Shown: piece by piece, positions 25,275 through 32,390 of the stretch
Layout: the number at the start of each line of letters is the position of its first letter
Numbering within the stretch: position 1 is the first letter of the stretch
Source of the DNA: DATMXT01 sp035560415
GTDB lineage: Bacteria; Bacillota; Clostridia; Oscillospirales; Feifaniaceae
DNA: 40,962 nucleotides
NCBI GenBank assembly: GCA_035560415.1
Contig: DATMZG010000074.1
Location: 1 to 40,962 of the forward strand
Direction: 5' to 3'
Notes under the pieces: generated by a model
Databases searched by the model: none
What the model saw: only the letters and a program-made list of their open reading frames with translations
What the model was told of the DNA's origin: nothing
Program-made: the position numbers and the translations under genes

Positions 25275-25410
25275 AAGGCGGGCGAGTCGACGCGCAAAAG
25301 GGTGAGCAGGGCGGAGTGCAAAGGGCAGGCGGGATGCAGCGCAAAAGGCGGGCAAGATAGGGCGAAAAGGACGGGGGAGACCGAGCGGAGAGGGCGGGCG
25401 AGATGGAGCG
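25275..25410 (+). repeat. six-unit degenerate tandem repeat, 21-24 nt per unit
   Basis: Purine-rich units with the shared shape A(3-4)GGGCGGGCGAG...GAGCG start at 25275, 25297, 25321, 25344, 25365 and 25389. They fill almost the whole 5' untranslated region. The last unit contains the dinB ribosome-binding region, the ATG at 25403 and the first two codons. This block, together with the promoter and LexA box, accounts for most of the 307-nt gap between the coat gene and dinB. Confidence 0.65.
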
Positions 25411-26644
25411 AAAAATTCTGCACTGCGATTTGAATAATTTTTACGCCTCGGTCGAGTGCCTCTACCGGCCCGACCTCGCAGGCGTTCCGGTCGCGGTGGG
25501 GGGAGACGCCGAGCGCCGCCACGGCATTGTGCTGGCCAAGAACATGCCGGCCAAGGCCTGCGGCGTCAAGACCGGGGAGACGCTGTGGCAGGCGAGACAA
25601 AAATGCGCCGGCCTTGTCGTGCTGCCGCCCGACTTTGAAAAATACGAGCGGTTTTCCCGCATGGCGCAGGACATATACGCCACTTATGCCGACCGCATTC
25701 AGCCTTTCGGCATTGACGAGTGCTGGCTTGACGTCACCGGTGTGCGCCGGGATGGGGGCGAGATCGGCGAAGAAATTCGCCGCCGCGTCAAGGAGGAGCT
25801 TGGGGTCACGATTTCGGTCGGGGTCTCTTTCAACAAGGTCTTCGCAAAGCTCGGCAGCGACATGAAAAAGCCGGACGCCGTCACGGTCATCGGCAGGGAG
25901 AATTTTCGGGAAAAAGTGTGGCCGCTGCCCATCGGCGAACTGCTCTACGCCGGGAGCGCCACGGTGCGTGGACTCCACGCGATGGGCATCACAACCATCG
26001 GACTGCTCGCCGCAAGCGACGAGGCGGTCATCGCAAAGCGGTTCGGCAAAGTGGGGCTCATGCTGCGCCGGTACGCGAGAGGGCAGGACGACGAGGCCGT
26101 CGAGGTCGAGGGGTACCGGCGGGAGCCCAAGAGCATCGGCAACAGCGTGACGACCCCGAAGGACCTCGTCTGCCGGGAGGACGTTTTGCTCATCGCCACC
26201 CTCATGGCCGAGAAAGTGGCGGCAAGGCTGCGGGGGGCCGGCATGCGGGCCGGCGGCGTCTGCATTTCGCTGCGGGATGCCGATTTGCGGTGGGAGGAGT
26301 ATTACGGGCCCCTCGAGACCGCCACCGCCTGCTCGGGGGAGCTTCTGGAGGCGGCCATGGCGCTCTTTGACGCCGGCTGGGACTTTGGGGCGCGGCCGGC
26401 CATTCGGGCCCTCGGGGTCAGGGCTGTCCACTTATTGAAAGAGGCCGAGTCGGTGCAGCTCGACATGGAGGGCCGCGAAGCGCGGGAAATGCGCATTTCG
26501 GGCCTTGAAGAGCGCATTGACCGGCTGCGGGAGCGGTACGGGAAGGACGCCGTCCGCCGTGCCGTCATGCTGACGCGACCCGACCTGATTCGCACGGGCA
26601 GGCGGCTTGAAAATCCGCTGCCGGCCCCGAGAAAAGCCCTGTAA
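25403..26644 (+). CDS. dinB: Y-family DNA polymerase IV
   Basis: This translesion polymerase has 413 residues. The palm motif HCDLNNFYASVE carries metal ligand Asp9, and GIDECWLDVT carries Asp105 and Glu106, so the catalytic triad is intact. DECWLD differs from the commoner DEAFLD/DEAYLD. SVGVSFNKVFAKLGSDMKKPDA is the thumb-proximal conserved region, and GNSVTTPKDL begins the little-finger domain. SVQLDM near residue 355 could be a beta-clamp contact. The upstream LexA box shows SOS control. ATG 25403 lies inside the repeat array; the AGAGGGCGGGCGAG before it is a weak ribosome-binding site. It is monocistronic; udk has its own promoter. Confidence 0.92.
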   Translation: MERKILHCDLNNFYASVECLYRPDLAGVPVAVGGDAERRHGIVLAKNMPAKACGVKTGETLWQARQKCAGLVVLPPDFEKYERFSRMAQDIYATYADRIQPFGIDECWLDVTGVRRDGGEIGEEIRRRVKEELGVTISVGVSFNKVFAKLGSDMKKPDAVTVIGRENFREKVWPLPIGELLYAGSATVRGLHAMGITTIGLLAASDEAVIAKRFGKVGLMLRRYARGQDDEAVEVEGYRREPKSIGNSVTTPKDLVCREDVLLIATLMAEKVAARLRGAGMRAGGVCISLRDADLRWEEYYGPLETATACSGELLEAAMALFDAGWDFGARPAIRALGVRAVHLLKEAESVQLDMEGREAREMRISGLEERIDRLRERYGKDAVRRAVMLTRPDLIRTGRRLENPLPAPRKAL

Positions 26645-26648
26645 GCGC

Positions 26649-26677
26649 TTGCAAGCGGCAAAAAATGGGGCTATAAT
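26649..26677 (+). promoter_or_regulatory. promoter for uridine kinase gene
   Basis: TTGCAA (26649-26654) and TATAAT (26672-26677) are separated by 17 nt, immediately after the dinB stop and about 30 nt before the udk start. Confidence 0.75.
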
Positions 26678-26707
26678 GAAGTATCCGAAAAAGGGCAGGG
26701 GGCGCCT

Positions 26708-27325
26708 ATGATGTATATGATCGGGATCACCGGACCGTCGGGCTCGGGCAAATCCACCATCGCCGAAAAAATCGTGGAGGGGCTGTCGAGCAGGACGGGG
26801 TATCTCATGCTCGACATGTATTACCGCAACAACCCCGGGCTGACGCTCCCGCAGCGGGCGGCCGTCAACTACGACGCGCCGGCGGCCTACGACTTCGACA
26901 TGCTCTTTGACGACCTCACGGCGCTGCGGGCGGGGCGGTCGATTGAGCTCAAGGAGTACGACTTCAAAAACCACATGCGCAAACACACCGGTGTCCCGAT
27001 GGAGCCGCCGGAGGTGCTGGTCATTGAGGGGCTGCACCTGTTTTACGACCCCCGCATAAGGGACATGCTGGACCTTCGGGCCTACGTCCAGGTCGACGCA
27101 GACATCTGCATTTTGCGCCGGCTGCGCCGCGACATTGTGGAGCGGGGCCGCACGGTGGACAGCGTCATCCGGCAGTATGTGACGACCGTCAAGCCCATGT
27201 ACGAGATGTATGTGCGGGGATACGCCGCAAATGCCGACATCATTTTGCCCAACACCGACATCAACGTCAAGCCGGTGGACATGGTCATCCACTATGTCAA
27301 TAATAGGATGGGCGCCGGAAACTGA
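26708..27325 (+). CDS. udk: uridine kinase family protein
   Basis: This 205-residue P-loop kinase has Walker A GPSGSGKST at 9-17, LDMYYRNN in place of the usual DsfY lid region, a NYDAPAAYDFDML segment matching the uridine kinase N-x-D-x-P-x-A-x-D motif, VLVIEGLHLF as the Walker B region and RLRRDIVERGRTVDSVIRQY near the C-terminus. It would phosphorylate uridine and cytidine in salvage, though some relatives act on other small substrates such as phosphoribulose. The stop codon and the last few codons lie inside the left terminal inverted repeat of the following element. The C-terminus may therefore have been altered by insertion. Confidence 0.85.
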   Translation: MMYMIGITGPSGSGKSTIAEKIVEGLSSRTGYLMLDMYYRNNPGLTLPQRAAVNYDAPAAYDFDMLFDDLTALRAGRSIELKEYDFKNHMRKHTGVPMEPPEVLVIEGLHLFYDPRIRDMLDLRAYVQVDADICILRRLRRDIVERGRTVDSVIRQYVTTVKPMYEMYVRGYAANADIILPNTDINVKPVDMVIHYVNNRMGAGN

Positions 27326-27587
27326 AAACACATCGGTTTTGGCGGGCATATTACCGCTTAAGACTTCGGCAAACCGCTTGCGAATACAGCAAGTATTCGC
27401 TGTACGGCAATACTTGCCTGAACGAAAATCCGCTCCGCCAAAACTGCCTTGCACCTGCCGGCGAGCAATATTCGAGAGATTTTCGTCACGGAGGACACCG
27501 CTTTGCTGACGCAAAGCAAGGACGACAAGGCGAAAAGCGCCGAATAGGGCCGCCGACAGGCGATGCGGGTTCAGTTTCCGACGCCCA
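27309..27587. mobile_element. 279-bp MITE-like element with 18-bp terminal inverted repeats
   Basis: The ends 27309-27326 and 27570-27587 are inverted copies of each other with one mismatch in 18. Inside are further dyads: a 10-bp pair (27336-27345 with 27435-27444), GCGAATAC/GTATTCGC (27380-27387, 27393-27400), an alternative CAAGTATT/AATACTTG (27390-27397, 27409-27416), CGAAAATC/GATTTTCG (27423-27430, 27478-27485) and GCTTTGC/GCAAAGC (27500-27506, 27511-27517). There is no transposase and no convincing gene. The left end overlaps the udk stop codon. No clear target-site duplication was seen. It probably forms a highly folded RNA or DNA and may be one copy of a dispersed repeat family, but no second copy is present in the window. 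Confidence 0.6.
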
Positions 27588-27712
27588 CGCAGGCGGCGGC
27601 CGGCCACCCATTACAGGTGAGCCGACCCACCGCCAATCTATCATAAAGCGGCCCGGAGCCACACTCCATTTTATGTGACTTCGGCAATTTTCGACACTGA
27701 GGAGATGGGATT

Positions 27713-28369
27713 ATGGCCGACATTGCACCGTCACTTTTGGCGGCGGATTTTTCGCGGTTGCGGGACGAAGTCGTGGCGCTCGACATGGCGGGCATTCAAG
27801 TGCTGCACCTCGATTCCATGGACGGGATGTTCGTGCCCAACATCACATTCGGGCCGCCGGTCATCAAAGCTGTCCGGCGGCACACGAGCATGCTCTTCGA
27901 CGTGCATTTGATGATTGCCGACCCGGTGCGGTATCTCGACGACTATGTCGACGCGGGGGCCGGCATTCTCACGGTGCACTTCGAGGCCTGCGAGCGACCG
28001 GGCGACGTCCTTCGGCTCATTCGGGCCAGAGGCGTCAGGGCCGGGCTCTCAATTAAGCCCGAGACGCCGGTGGCGGCCATCACGGACCTGCTCGGAGAGG
28101 TCGATTTGGTGCTGGTCATGTCGGTCAATCCGGGCTTTGGCGGGCAGAGCTTCATGCCGGGTGCCCTGGAGAAGCTGGAGACGCTCTCCCGGCTGAAGAC
28201 GAGACACGGGTACGAGTACACGATTGAGGTGGACGGCGGTATAAACGGCGGGAATATACGGCAGGTGGCCGACGCCGGGGCCGAACTCATCGTCACAGGC
28301 TCTGCTTTTTTCAAGACCGACGATTACATGGAGCGCACAAAGTTTTTTAGATCGCTGCTAAACGATTGA
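27713..28369 (+). CDS. rpe: ribulose-phosphate 3-epimerase
   Basis: This 218-residue TIM-barrel enzyme of the pentose phosphate pathway interconverts ribulose-5-phosphate and xylulose-5-phosphate. The start IAPSLLAADF, metal ligands in VLHLDSMDG and VHLMI, VMSVNPGFGGQSF and the phosphate-site VDGGI...VTGSAFF are all present. FVPN is preceded by Met (MDGMFVPN) where His is commonest; that residue is not one of the main metal ligands. The 125 nt upstream (27588-27712), after the MITE-like element, shows no clear promoter. A GGAGATGGG precedes the start. Downstream there is no hairpin before the dapL promoter. Confidence 0.94.
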   Translation: MADIAPSLLAADFSRLRDEVVALDMAGIQVLHLDSMDGMFVPNITFGPPVIKAVRRHTSMLFDVHLMIADPVRYLDDYVDAGAGILTVHFEACERPGDVLRLIRARGVRAGLSIKPETPVAAITDLLGEVDLVLVMSVNPGFGGQSFMPGALEKLETLSRLKTRHGYEYTIEVDGGINGGNIRQVADAGAELIVTGSAFFKTDDYMERTKFFRSLLND

Positions 28370-28421
28370 GACATGGACGGAAATGTCAAATTGAGGCATA
28401 ATAATTTAGGCACTTTTAGCG

Positions 28422-28450
28422 TTGAGGAGCAATATGCAACCTGATATAAT
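28422..28450 (+). promoter_or_regulatory. promoter for dapL
   Basis: TTGAGG (28422-28427) and TATAAT (28445-28450) are separated by 17 nt. The resulting leader is about 135 nt. Confidence 0.7.
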
Positions 28451-28457
28451 AATATAC

Positions 28458-28537
28458 GGTATAAGGGCCGCAGGCGGCCGTTATACATTTGCATTCGCGC
28501 GTGCGACGTTTTGCCCTTTGGGCAAACCCGCATGCGC
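28458..28537 (+). promoter_or_regulatory. structured leader of dapL with two hairpins
   Basis: The first hairpin pairs GTATAA-G-GGCCGC with GCGGCC-G-TTATAC at about 28458-28485. The second is longer: outer arms 28497-28505 and 28529-28537 (one G-U) around an inner TTTGCCC/GGGCAAA (28510-28516, 28520-28526). Neither has a T-run, so they are not simple terminators. They do not match the lysine riboswitch consensus I know. Possible roles are mRNA stability or an unrecognised regulatory RNA. Confidence 0.5.
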
Positions 28538-28593
28538 ACATCATCGTTTGCAGGTTATTTCAAAATAAAAATAGCTGAGAGGAGTATCTAAGT

Positions 28594-29811
28594 ATGGCAA
28601 GAATTGACAGCACCCTTTACCATGTCAAGGACGGAAAGCTGTTCCGCACAATCGCCATCAAAGGCTTGGAATGGCTCGATAAGAACCCCGGCAAGTCACT
28701 CACGAAACTGGGCGTCGGAGACGTCACTCAGCCGCTGGCAAAGGCGGTCGTTGAGGCGATGAAGAAGGCCGCCGACGAGATGGGCGACAAGACCACCTTC
28801 CACGGCTATGCCCACGGCAACGGCTATGAGTTCCTCATTGACAACATCATCAAGCACGACTACAACGCCCGCGGCGTTGAACTGGAAGCTACGGACGTCT
28901 TCATCACGGACGGCTCCACCTCCGACCTCTACTCGCTGACCGACATTTTCTCGAGGGACGCCGAGGTTCTGGTGCCCGATCCCGCATATCCCGCCTATGT
29001 CGACATGAACATGATGCTGGGCCGCAAAATCCACTATGTCGGCTGCGACGAGGCCCACGGCTTCATTCCGCAGCCCCCGGACTACGGCGTGGACATCGTC
29101 TATCTGTGCTCGCCCAACAACCCGACCGGCGCCCTTATGGAGCTCGCAGACCTCCAGATGTGGGTCGATTACGCCAAGAAGTGGGACGCCGTCATCATCA
29201 TGGACAGCGCCTATGAGTCCTTCATCACCGGCAACAAGCCGCACTCCATCTTTGAGGCCAAGGGCGCTCAGGACGTCGCGGTCGAAATCCGCAGCTTCTC
29301 CAAGACGGCCGGCTTCACCGGCGTGCGCTGCTCCTATGCGGTCGTCCCGCACACCGTCAAGTGCTGGAACGACGTCGGCGAGCGCGTCTCCCTGCGTGAA
29401 CTCTATATCAAGAAGAAGGAAGTCCGGTTCTTCGGCGTCGGCTACGTCGCCCAGTGCGCCGCCAACGCCTACTACTCCGAGAGCGGCCATCAGGAGTCGA
29501 TGGACAACACCGCCTACTACAAGAACAACGGCAAGGTCATCAAGGGCACGCTTGAGGGTGTCGGCATCAAGTGCATCGGCGGAACCCACTCCCCCTACAT
29601 CTGGATGAAGTGCCCCGGCGGCATGGGCTCCTGGGAGTTCTTCGACAGACTGCTCGGCGAGACCGGCGTTGTCATGACCCCGGGCGCCGGCTTTGGCCCG
29701 TCGGGCGACGGCTGGATGCGCATCTCCTCCTTCGGCGACGCTGCCGCCACCAAGAAGGGCATCGACATGGTCGCCGACGTCTGCAAGAAAATCACCGCCG
29801 AGAGAGGCTAA
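28594..29811 (+). CDS. dapL: LL-diaminopimelate aminotransferase
   Basis: This 405-residue class I/II PLP aminotransferase converts tetrahydrodipicolinate directly to LL-diaminopimelate with glutamate, a one-step route to lysine and cell-wall precursors. Specific resemblances to DapL are FHGYAHGNGYEFLIDNI, VFITDGSTSDLYSL, the substrate region VYLCSPNNPTGAL, PLP Lys237 in SFSKTAGFTGVRCSY, and the late GVVMTPGAGFGPSGDGWMRIS. The FHGY...GYEFL wording differs from the commonest FHGYGPEQGY, so it may belong to a divergent DapL subgroup. It is monocistronic, with its own promoter, leader and terminator. A good GAGAGGAG site precedes the ATG. Codon use is strongly biased to C-ending codons, suggesting high expression. 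Confidence 0.88.
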   Translation: MARIDSTLYHVKDGKLFRTIAIKGLEWLDKNPGKSLTKLGVGDVTQPLAKAVVEAMKKAADEMGDKTTFHGYAHGNGYEFLIDNIIKHDYNARGVELEATDVFITDGSTSDLYSLTDIFSRDAEVLVPDPAYPAYVDMNMMLGRKIHYVGCDEAHGFIPQPPDYGVDIVYLCSPNNPTGALMELADLQMWVDYAKKWDAVIIMDSAYESFITGNKPHSIFEAKGAQDVAVEIRSFSKTAGFTGVRCSYAVVPHTVKCWNDVGERVSLRELYIKKKEVRFFGVGYVAQCAANAYYSESGHQESMDNTAYYKNNGKVIKGTLEGVGIKCIGGTHSPYIWMKCPGGMGSWEFFDRLLGETGVVMTPGAGFGPSGDGWMRISSFGDAAATKKGIDMVADVCKKITAERG

Positions 29812-29839
29812 AGAGCAGCCCTTTCATCATATGCCATTC

Positions 29840-29868
29840 AAAAGGGCCGCGCTATGCGGCCCTTTTTG
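29840..29868 (+). terminator. rho-independent terminator after dapL
   Basis: The arms 29840-29850 and 29856-29866 (AAAAGGGCCGC / GCGGCCCTTTT) are perfect, with a 5-nt loop and a terminal T-run. Confidence 0.92.
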
Positions 29869-29958
29869 TAAAGATTGAGGGCAGAAAGGCCTAAAAATGC
29901 CGACTGCCCGGCGTGGAAGCGGCGGGCGGGGTAAAATACCCGTAAACGCCCGCACGGC

Positions 29959-29987
29959 TTTACGATTTGGCCGGTTGATGGTATGAT
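29959..29987 (+). promoter_or_regulatory. promoter for the NMT1/SsuA-type ABC operon
   Basis: TTTACG (29959-29964) and TATGAT (29982-29987) are separated by 17 nt, about 55 nt upstream of the lipoprotein start. Confidence 0.65.
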
Positions 29988-30041
29988 TTACCTGACGGAC
30001 TTTCAGAGGAGTTCACAAAGGATTTTTCAAAGGAGTTTTTT

Positions 30042-31025
30042 ATGAAGAGACTTGCCGCACTCATCCTTGTTTTTATGTTTGTGCTCGCCGGCTGCACCCC
30101 GGCCCCGGCGCCCGAGCCCCCGGAGCCCGCGGACCGCACGACCTTCCGCATCGCCTCCCTCAAGGGGCCGACCACGATGGGCATTGTCAACCTCATGGCC
30201 GACGTGGGCGCCGGCACCGCCCGCCACGACTACCAGTTTTCCATGTACGGAAAGGCGGATGAGATTACGGGGTTACTCGCCACCGGCGGGGTCGACGTGG
30301 CCCTCATTCCCTGCAACCTCGCGGCCGTGCTGTACCAGCGGCTAGAGGGGGCTGTGCAGATGGCCGGCATCAACACCTTGGGGGTGCTCTACTTTGTCGA
30401 GACCGGCGACACCATCCACTCGGTCGGAGATTTAAGAGGCAAGACCATTTACACGACCGGAAAGGGGACGACGCCGGAGTTCGCCTTAAACTATGTGCTG
30501 GCCAAAAACGGAATTGACCCCGCGGCCGACGTGACCATTGAGTACAAGTCGGAGTCGACCGAGGTCGCCGCGATGCTGGCGGGCGGGGACGACATCATCG
30601 CCATGCTGCCCCAGCCCTATGTCGCCACCGTCATGGCCAAAAACGACAAGGTGCGCATCTGCCTTGACCTGACCGAGGAGTGGGAGAACGCCTCCGAGGA
30701 CGGCAGCACGATTGTCACCGGCGTCGTCTGCGTGCGCACGGCGTTTGCGCAGGAATACCCCGAGGCCTTTGCCGAGTTCATGGAGGACTACAGGGCCTCT
30801 GTCGACAAGGTCGCCACCGACCCCGACGGCGCCGCCGCTCTGATCGGCTCCTACGACATCGTGCCGGAGGCTATCGCCAAAGCCGCGCTGCCCTACTGCA
30901 ACATCACGCTGCTGACGGGGGACGAAATGACCACGAAAACGGACGGATATCTGGCGGCGCTCTATGAGCAAAATCCCGACTCGGTCGGAGGAAAGCTGCC
31001 TGACGAAGACTTCTATCTCAAGTGA
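30042..31025 (+). CDS. ABC transporter substrate-binding lipoprotein (NMT1/SsuA-like)
   Basis: The 327-residue protein has a lipoprotein signal peptide with lipobox VLAGC (Cys18), a Pro/Ala/Glu linker, then a periplasmic-binding-protein type II fold. TTFRIASLKGPTTMGIVNLM at the start, GGVDVALIPCNLAAVLYQ, and VGDLRGKTIYTTGKGTTPEF are typical of the group that binds nitrate, sulfonates, thiamine precursors or similar small organic molecules. The substrate is not readable from sequence, and no riboswitch that would reveal it was found upstream. Its stop overlaps the permease start, and the operon contains the matching permease and ATPase. Three Shine-Dalgarno-like segments lie in the 40 nt before the ATG. 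Confidence 0.85.
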   Translation: MKRLAALILVFMFVLAGCTPAPAPEPPEPADRTTFRIASLKGPTTMGIVNLMADVGAGTARHDYQFSMYGKADEITGLLATGGVDVALIPCNLAAVLYQRLEGAVQMAGINTLGVLYFVETGDTIHSVGDLRGKTIYTTGKGTTPEFALNYVLAKNGIDPAADVTIEYKSESTEVAAMLAGGDDIIAMLPQPYVATVMAKNDKVRICLDLTEEWENASEDGSTIVTGVVCVRTAFAQEYPEAFAEFMEDYRASVDKVATDPDGAAALIGSYDIVPEAIAKAALPYCNITLLTGDEMTTKTDGYLAALYEQNPDSVGGKLPDEDFYLK

Positions 31026-31783
31026 GAAGCGAGAAAAAAATCATTCGTGCCGCCGCCGTCTGCTTCTGGCTTGTCGCCTGGCAGGCGGCGGCGGCGCTGC
31101 TCTCGCAGGACCTGCTCTTAGTGTCGCCCGTTGAAGTTGTAAAGACGCTCTTTGACATGGTGGGGGACGCCGGATTTTGGCGCATTGCCATGAGCACGAT
31201 GCTGCGCATCACGCAGGGCTTTTTGCTGGCCTTTGTCTTCGGGGTGGTCTTCGGGGCGGCGGCCGCAAAGAGCGAGACGGTGCGGGCCCTCATGCGGCCG
31301 CTGACGGCGGCCATGCGGGCCACCCCCGTCGCCTCCTTCATCATATTGGCGCTGCTGTGGGTGGGCTCCCGGGGGCTGTCCACCTTCACGGCCTTCATCA
31401 TGGGGCTCCCCATCATCTACGCCGGAACGCTGCAGGGCATTTCGGCCATCGACCCAAAGCTCGTGGAGATGACAAGGGTTTTCGGGGTCTCGCGCACCGG
31501 CCGCATGCTCTATGTCTATTTGCCGGCCGTGCTGCCCTCGGTCGCCTCCTCAGCGGGCGTGGCGCTCGGCATGTGCTGGAAGGCCGGCGTTGCGGCCGAG
31601 GTCATCGGGCTGCCGGTCGGCACCATCGGCGAGCGGCTCTATCAGGCGAAAATTTACCTGTCGACCGGCGAGGTCTTCGCGTGGACCGTCGTCGTCATCG
31701 GGCTGTCGGCCCTGCTGGAGCGGGCAGTCGCCGGGCTGCTGCACACAGTTGCCGCCAGAGTCGAACGGGGGCCGGCGGTATGA
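31022..31783 (+). CDS. ABC transporter permease (SsuC/TauC-like)
   Basis: This 253-residue inner-membrane protein has about six hydrophobic segments. It carries the BPD-type cytoplasmic loop near residues 158-185 (MTRVFGVSRTGRMLYVYLPAVLPS), the EAA-like site that contacts the ATPase. Its GTG start at 31022 overlaps the upstream TGA (GTGA), and its own stop overlaps the ATPase ATG, so the three genes are translationally coupled. Family relatives import sulfonates, nitrate or pyrimidine precursors of thiamine. The specific substrate is unknown here. Confidence 0.87.
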   Translation: MRSEKKIIRAAAVCFWLVAWQAAAALLSQDLLLVSPVEVVKTLFDMVGDAGFWRIAMSTMLRITQGFLLAFVFGVVFGAAAAKSETVRALMRPLTAAMRATPVASFIILALLWVGSRGLSTFTAFIMGLPIIYAGTLQGISAIDPKLVEMTRVFGVSRTGRMLYVYLPAVLPSVASSAGVALGMCWKAGVAAEVIGLPVGTIGERLYQAKIYLSTGEVFAWTVVVIGLSALLERAVAGLLHTVAARVERGPAV

Positions 31784-32355
31784 GAGTGGAGCATTTGAAC
31801 AAGTCGTACGGCGACAAGCGGGTCATCCGGGATTTGACAGCGGACTTCCCGGACGGGAAAATTACCTGCGTCATGGGTCCGTCGGGCAGCGGCAAGACGA
31901 CGCTGCTCCACATGCTGATGGGGCTTGAGAGGCCGGACTCCGGGGTCATTTCCGGCGTGCCGCAAAGGCTTGGCGCAGTCTTTCAGGAGGACCGGCTCTG
32001 CGAGACGGCCTCGGGCGCGGCCAACATCAAGCTGGTCTGCCCACCGGGGGACATTTACGCCGGGCTTGCTGCCGTGGGGCTCGCGGGTGAGGACGCCACA
32101 AAGCCCGTGAGTGAACTTTCGGGCGGAATGCGCCGCCGCGTGGCCGTCGTGCGGGCCCTCATGTCAAAAGGGGAGGCCCTCTTTATCGACGAGCCCTTCA
32201 AGGGGCTCGACGACGAGACGAGGGCCCTCGTCGCAGCGTATTTAATGAAGAATCTCGCCGGGCGGACAGCCGTCGTCGTCACCCACGACGTGCGGGACGT
32301 CGCGTCCCTTTCGGCGGGGCTGATTACGCTTGAAATCGACGACGACAGGTTATAG
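31780..32355 (+). CDS. ABC transporter ATPase, compact (191 residues)
   Basis: The protein has Walker A GPSGSGKTT near residue 33, the Q-loop region GAVFQEDRLC, signature LSGGMRRRVAVVRAL, Walker B ALFIDEPFKGLD and H-loop VVTHD. It is shorter than the usual 240-260 residues: the stretch before the signature is trimmed and the C-terminus stops soon after the H-loop. All ATP-binding motifs are complete, so it should be active. It energises the SsuC-like permease. The true start is ATG 31780, overlapping the permease stop; the longer open frame upstream is only the permease read in another frame. Confidence 0.87.
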   Translation: MRVEHLNKSYGDKRVIRDLTADFPDGKITCVMGPSGSGKTTLLHMLMGLERPDSGVISGVPQRLGAVFQEDRLCETASGAANIKLVCPPGDIYAGLAAVGLAGEDATKPVSELSGGMRRRVAVVRALMSKGEALFIDEPFKGLDDETRALVAAYLMKNLAGRTAVVVTHDVRDVASLSAGLITLEIDDDRL

Positions 32356-32358
32356 AAT
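32330..32358 (+). promoter_or_regulatory. possible promoter for fba
   Basis: TTGAAA (32330-32335) and TAGAAT (32353-32358) are separated by 17 nt and overlap the end of the ATPase gene. fba starts 33 nt later. The gene could also be read from the ABC operon. Confidence 0.5.
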
Positions 32359-32390
32359 AGAGATAACATAATTTGAAAGGAGCAAGGCCC

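Noticed and set aside
25136..26431. 431-codon minus-strand frame across dinB and its leader
   Set aside because: It is antisense to a clear Y-family polymerase, runs through the LexA box and repeats, and has low-complexity composition.
27210..27509. 99-codon plus-strand frame from the udk end into the TIR element
   Set aside because: It starts inside udk in another frame. The downstream part is folded repeat sequence, so a protein is unlikely.
28451..28593. Lysine riboswitch before dapL
   Set aside because: The leader is shorter than the lysine riboswitch, and I see none of its conserved core sequences.
29869..30041. TPP or other riboswitch before the NMT1-type transporter
   Set aside because: No CUGAGA-type core or other known aptamer motif is visible in the stretch before the ATG.
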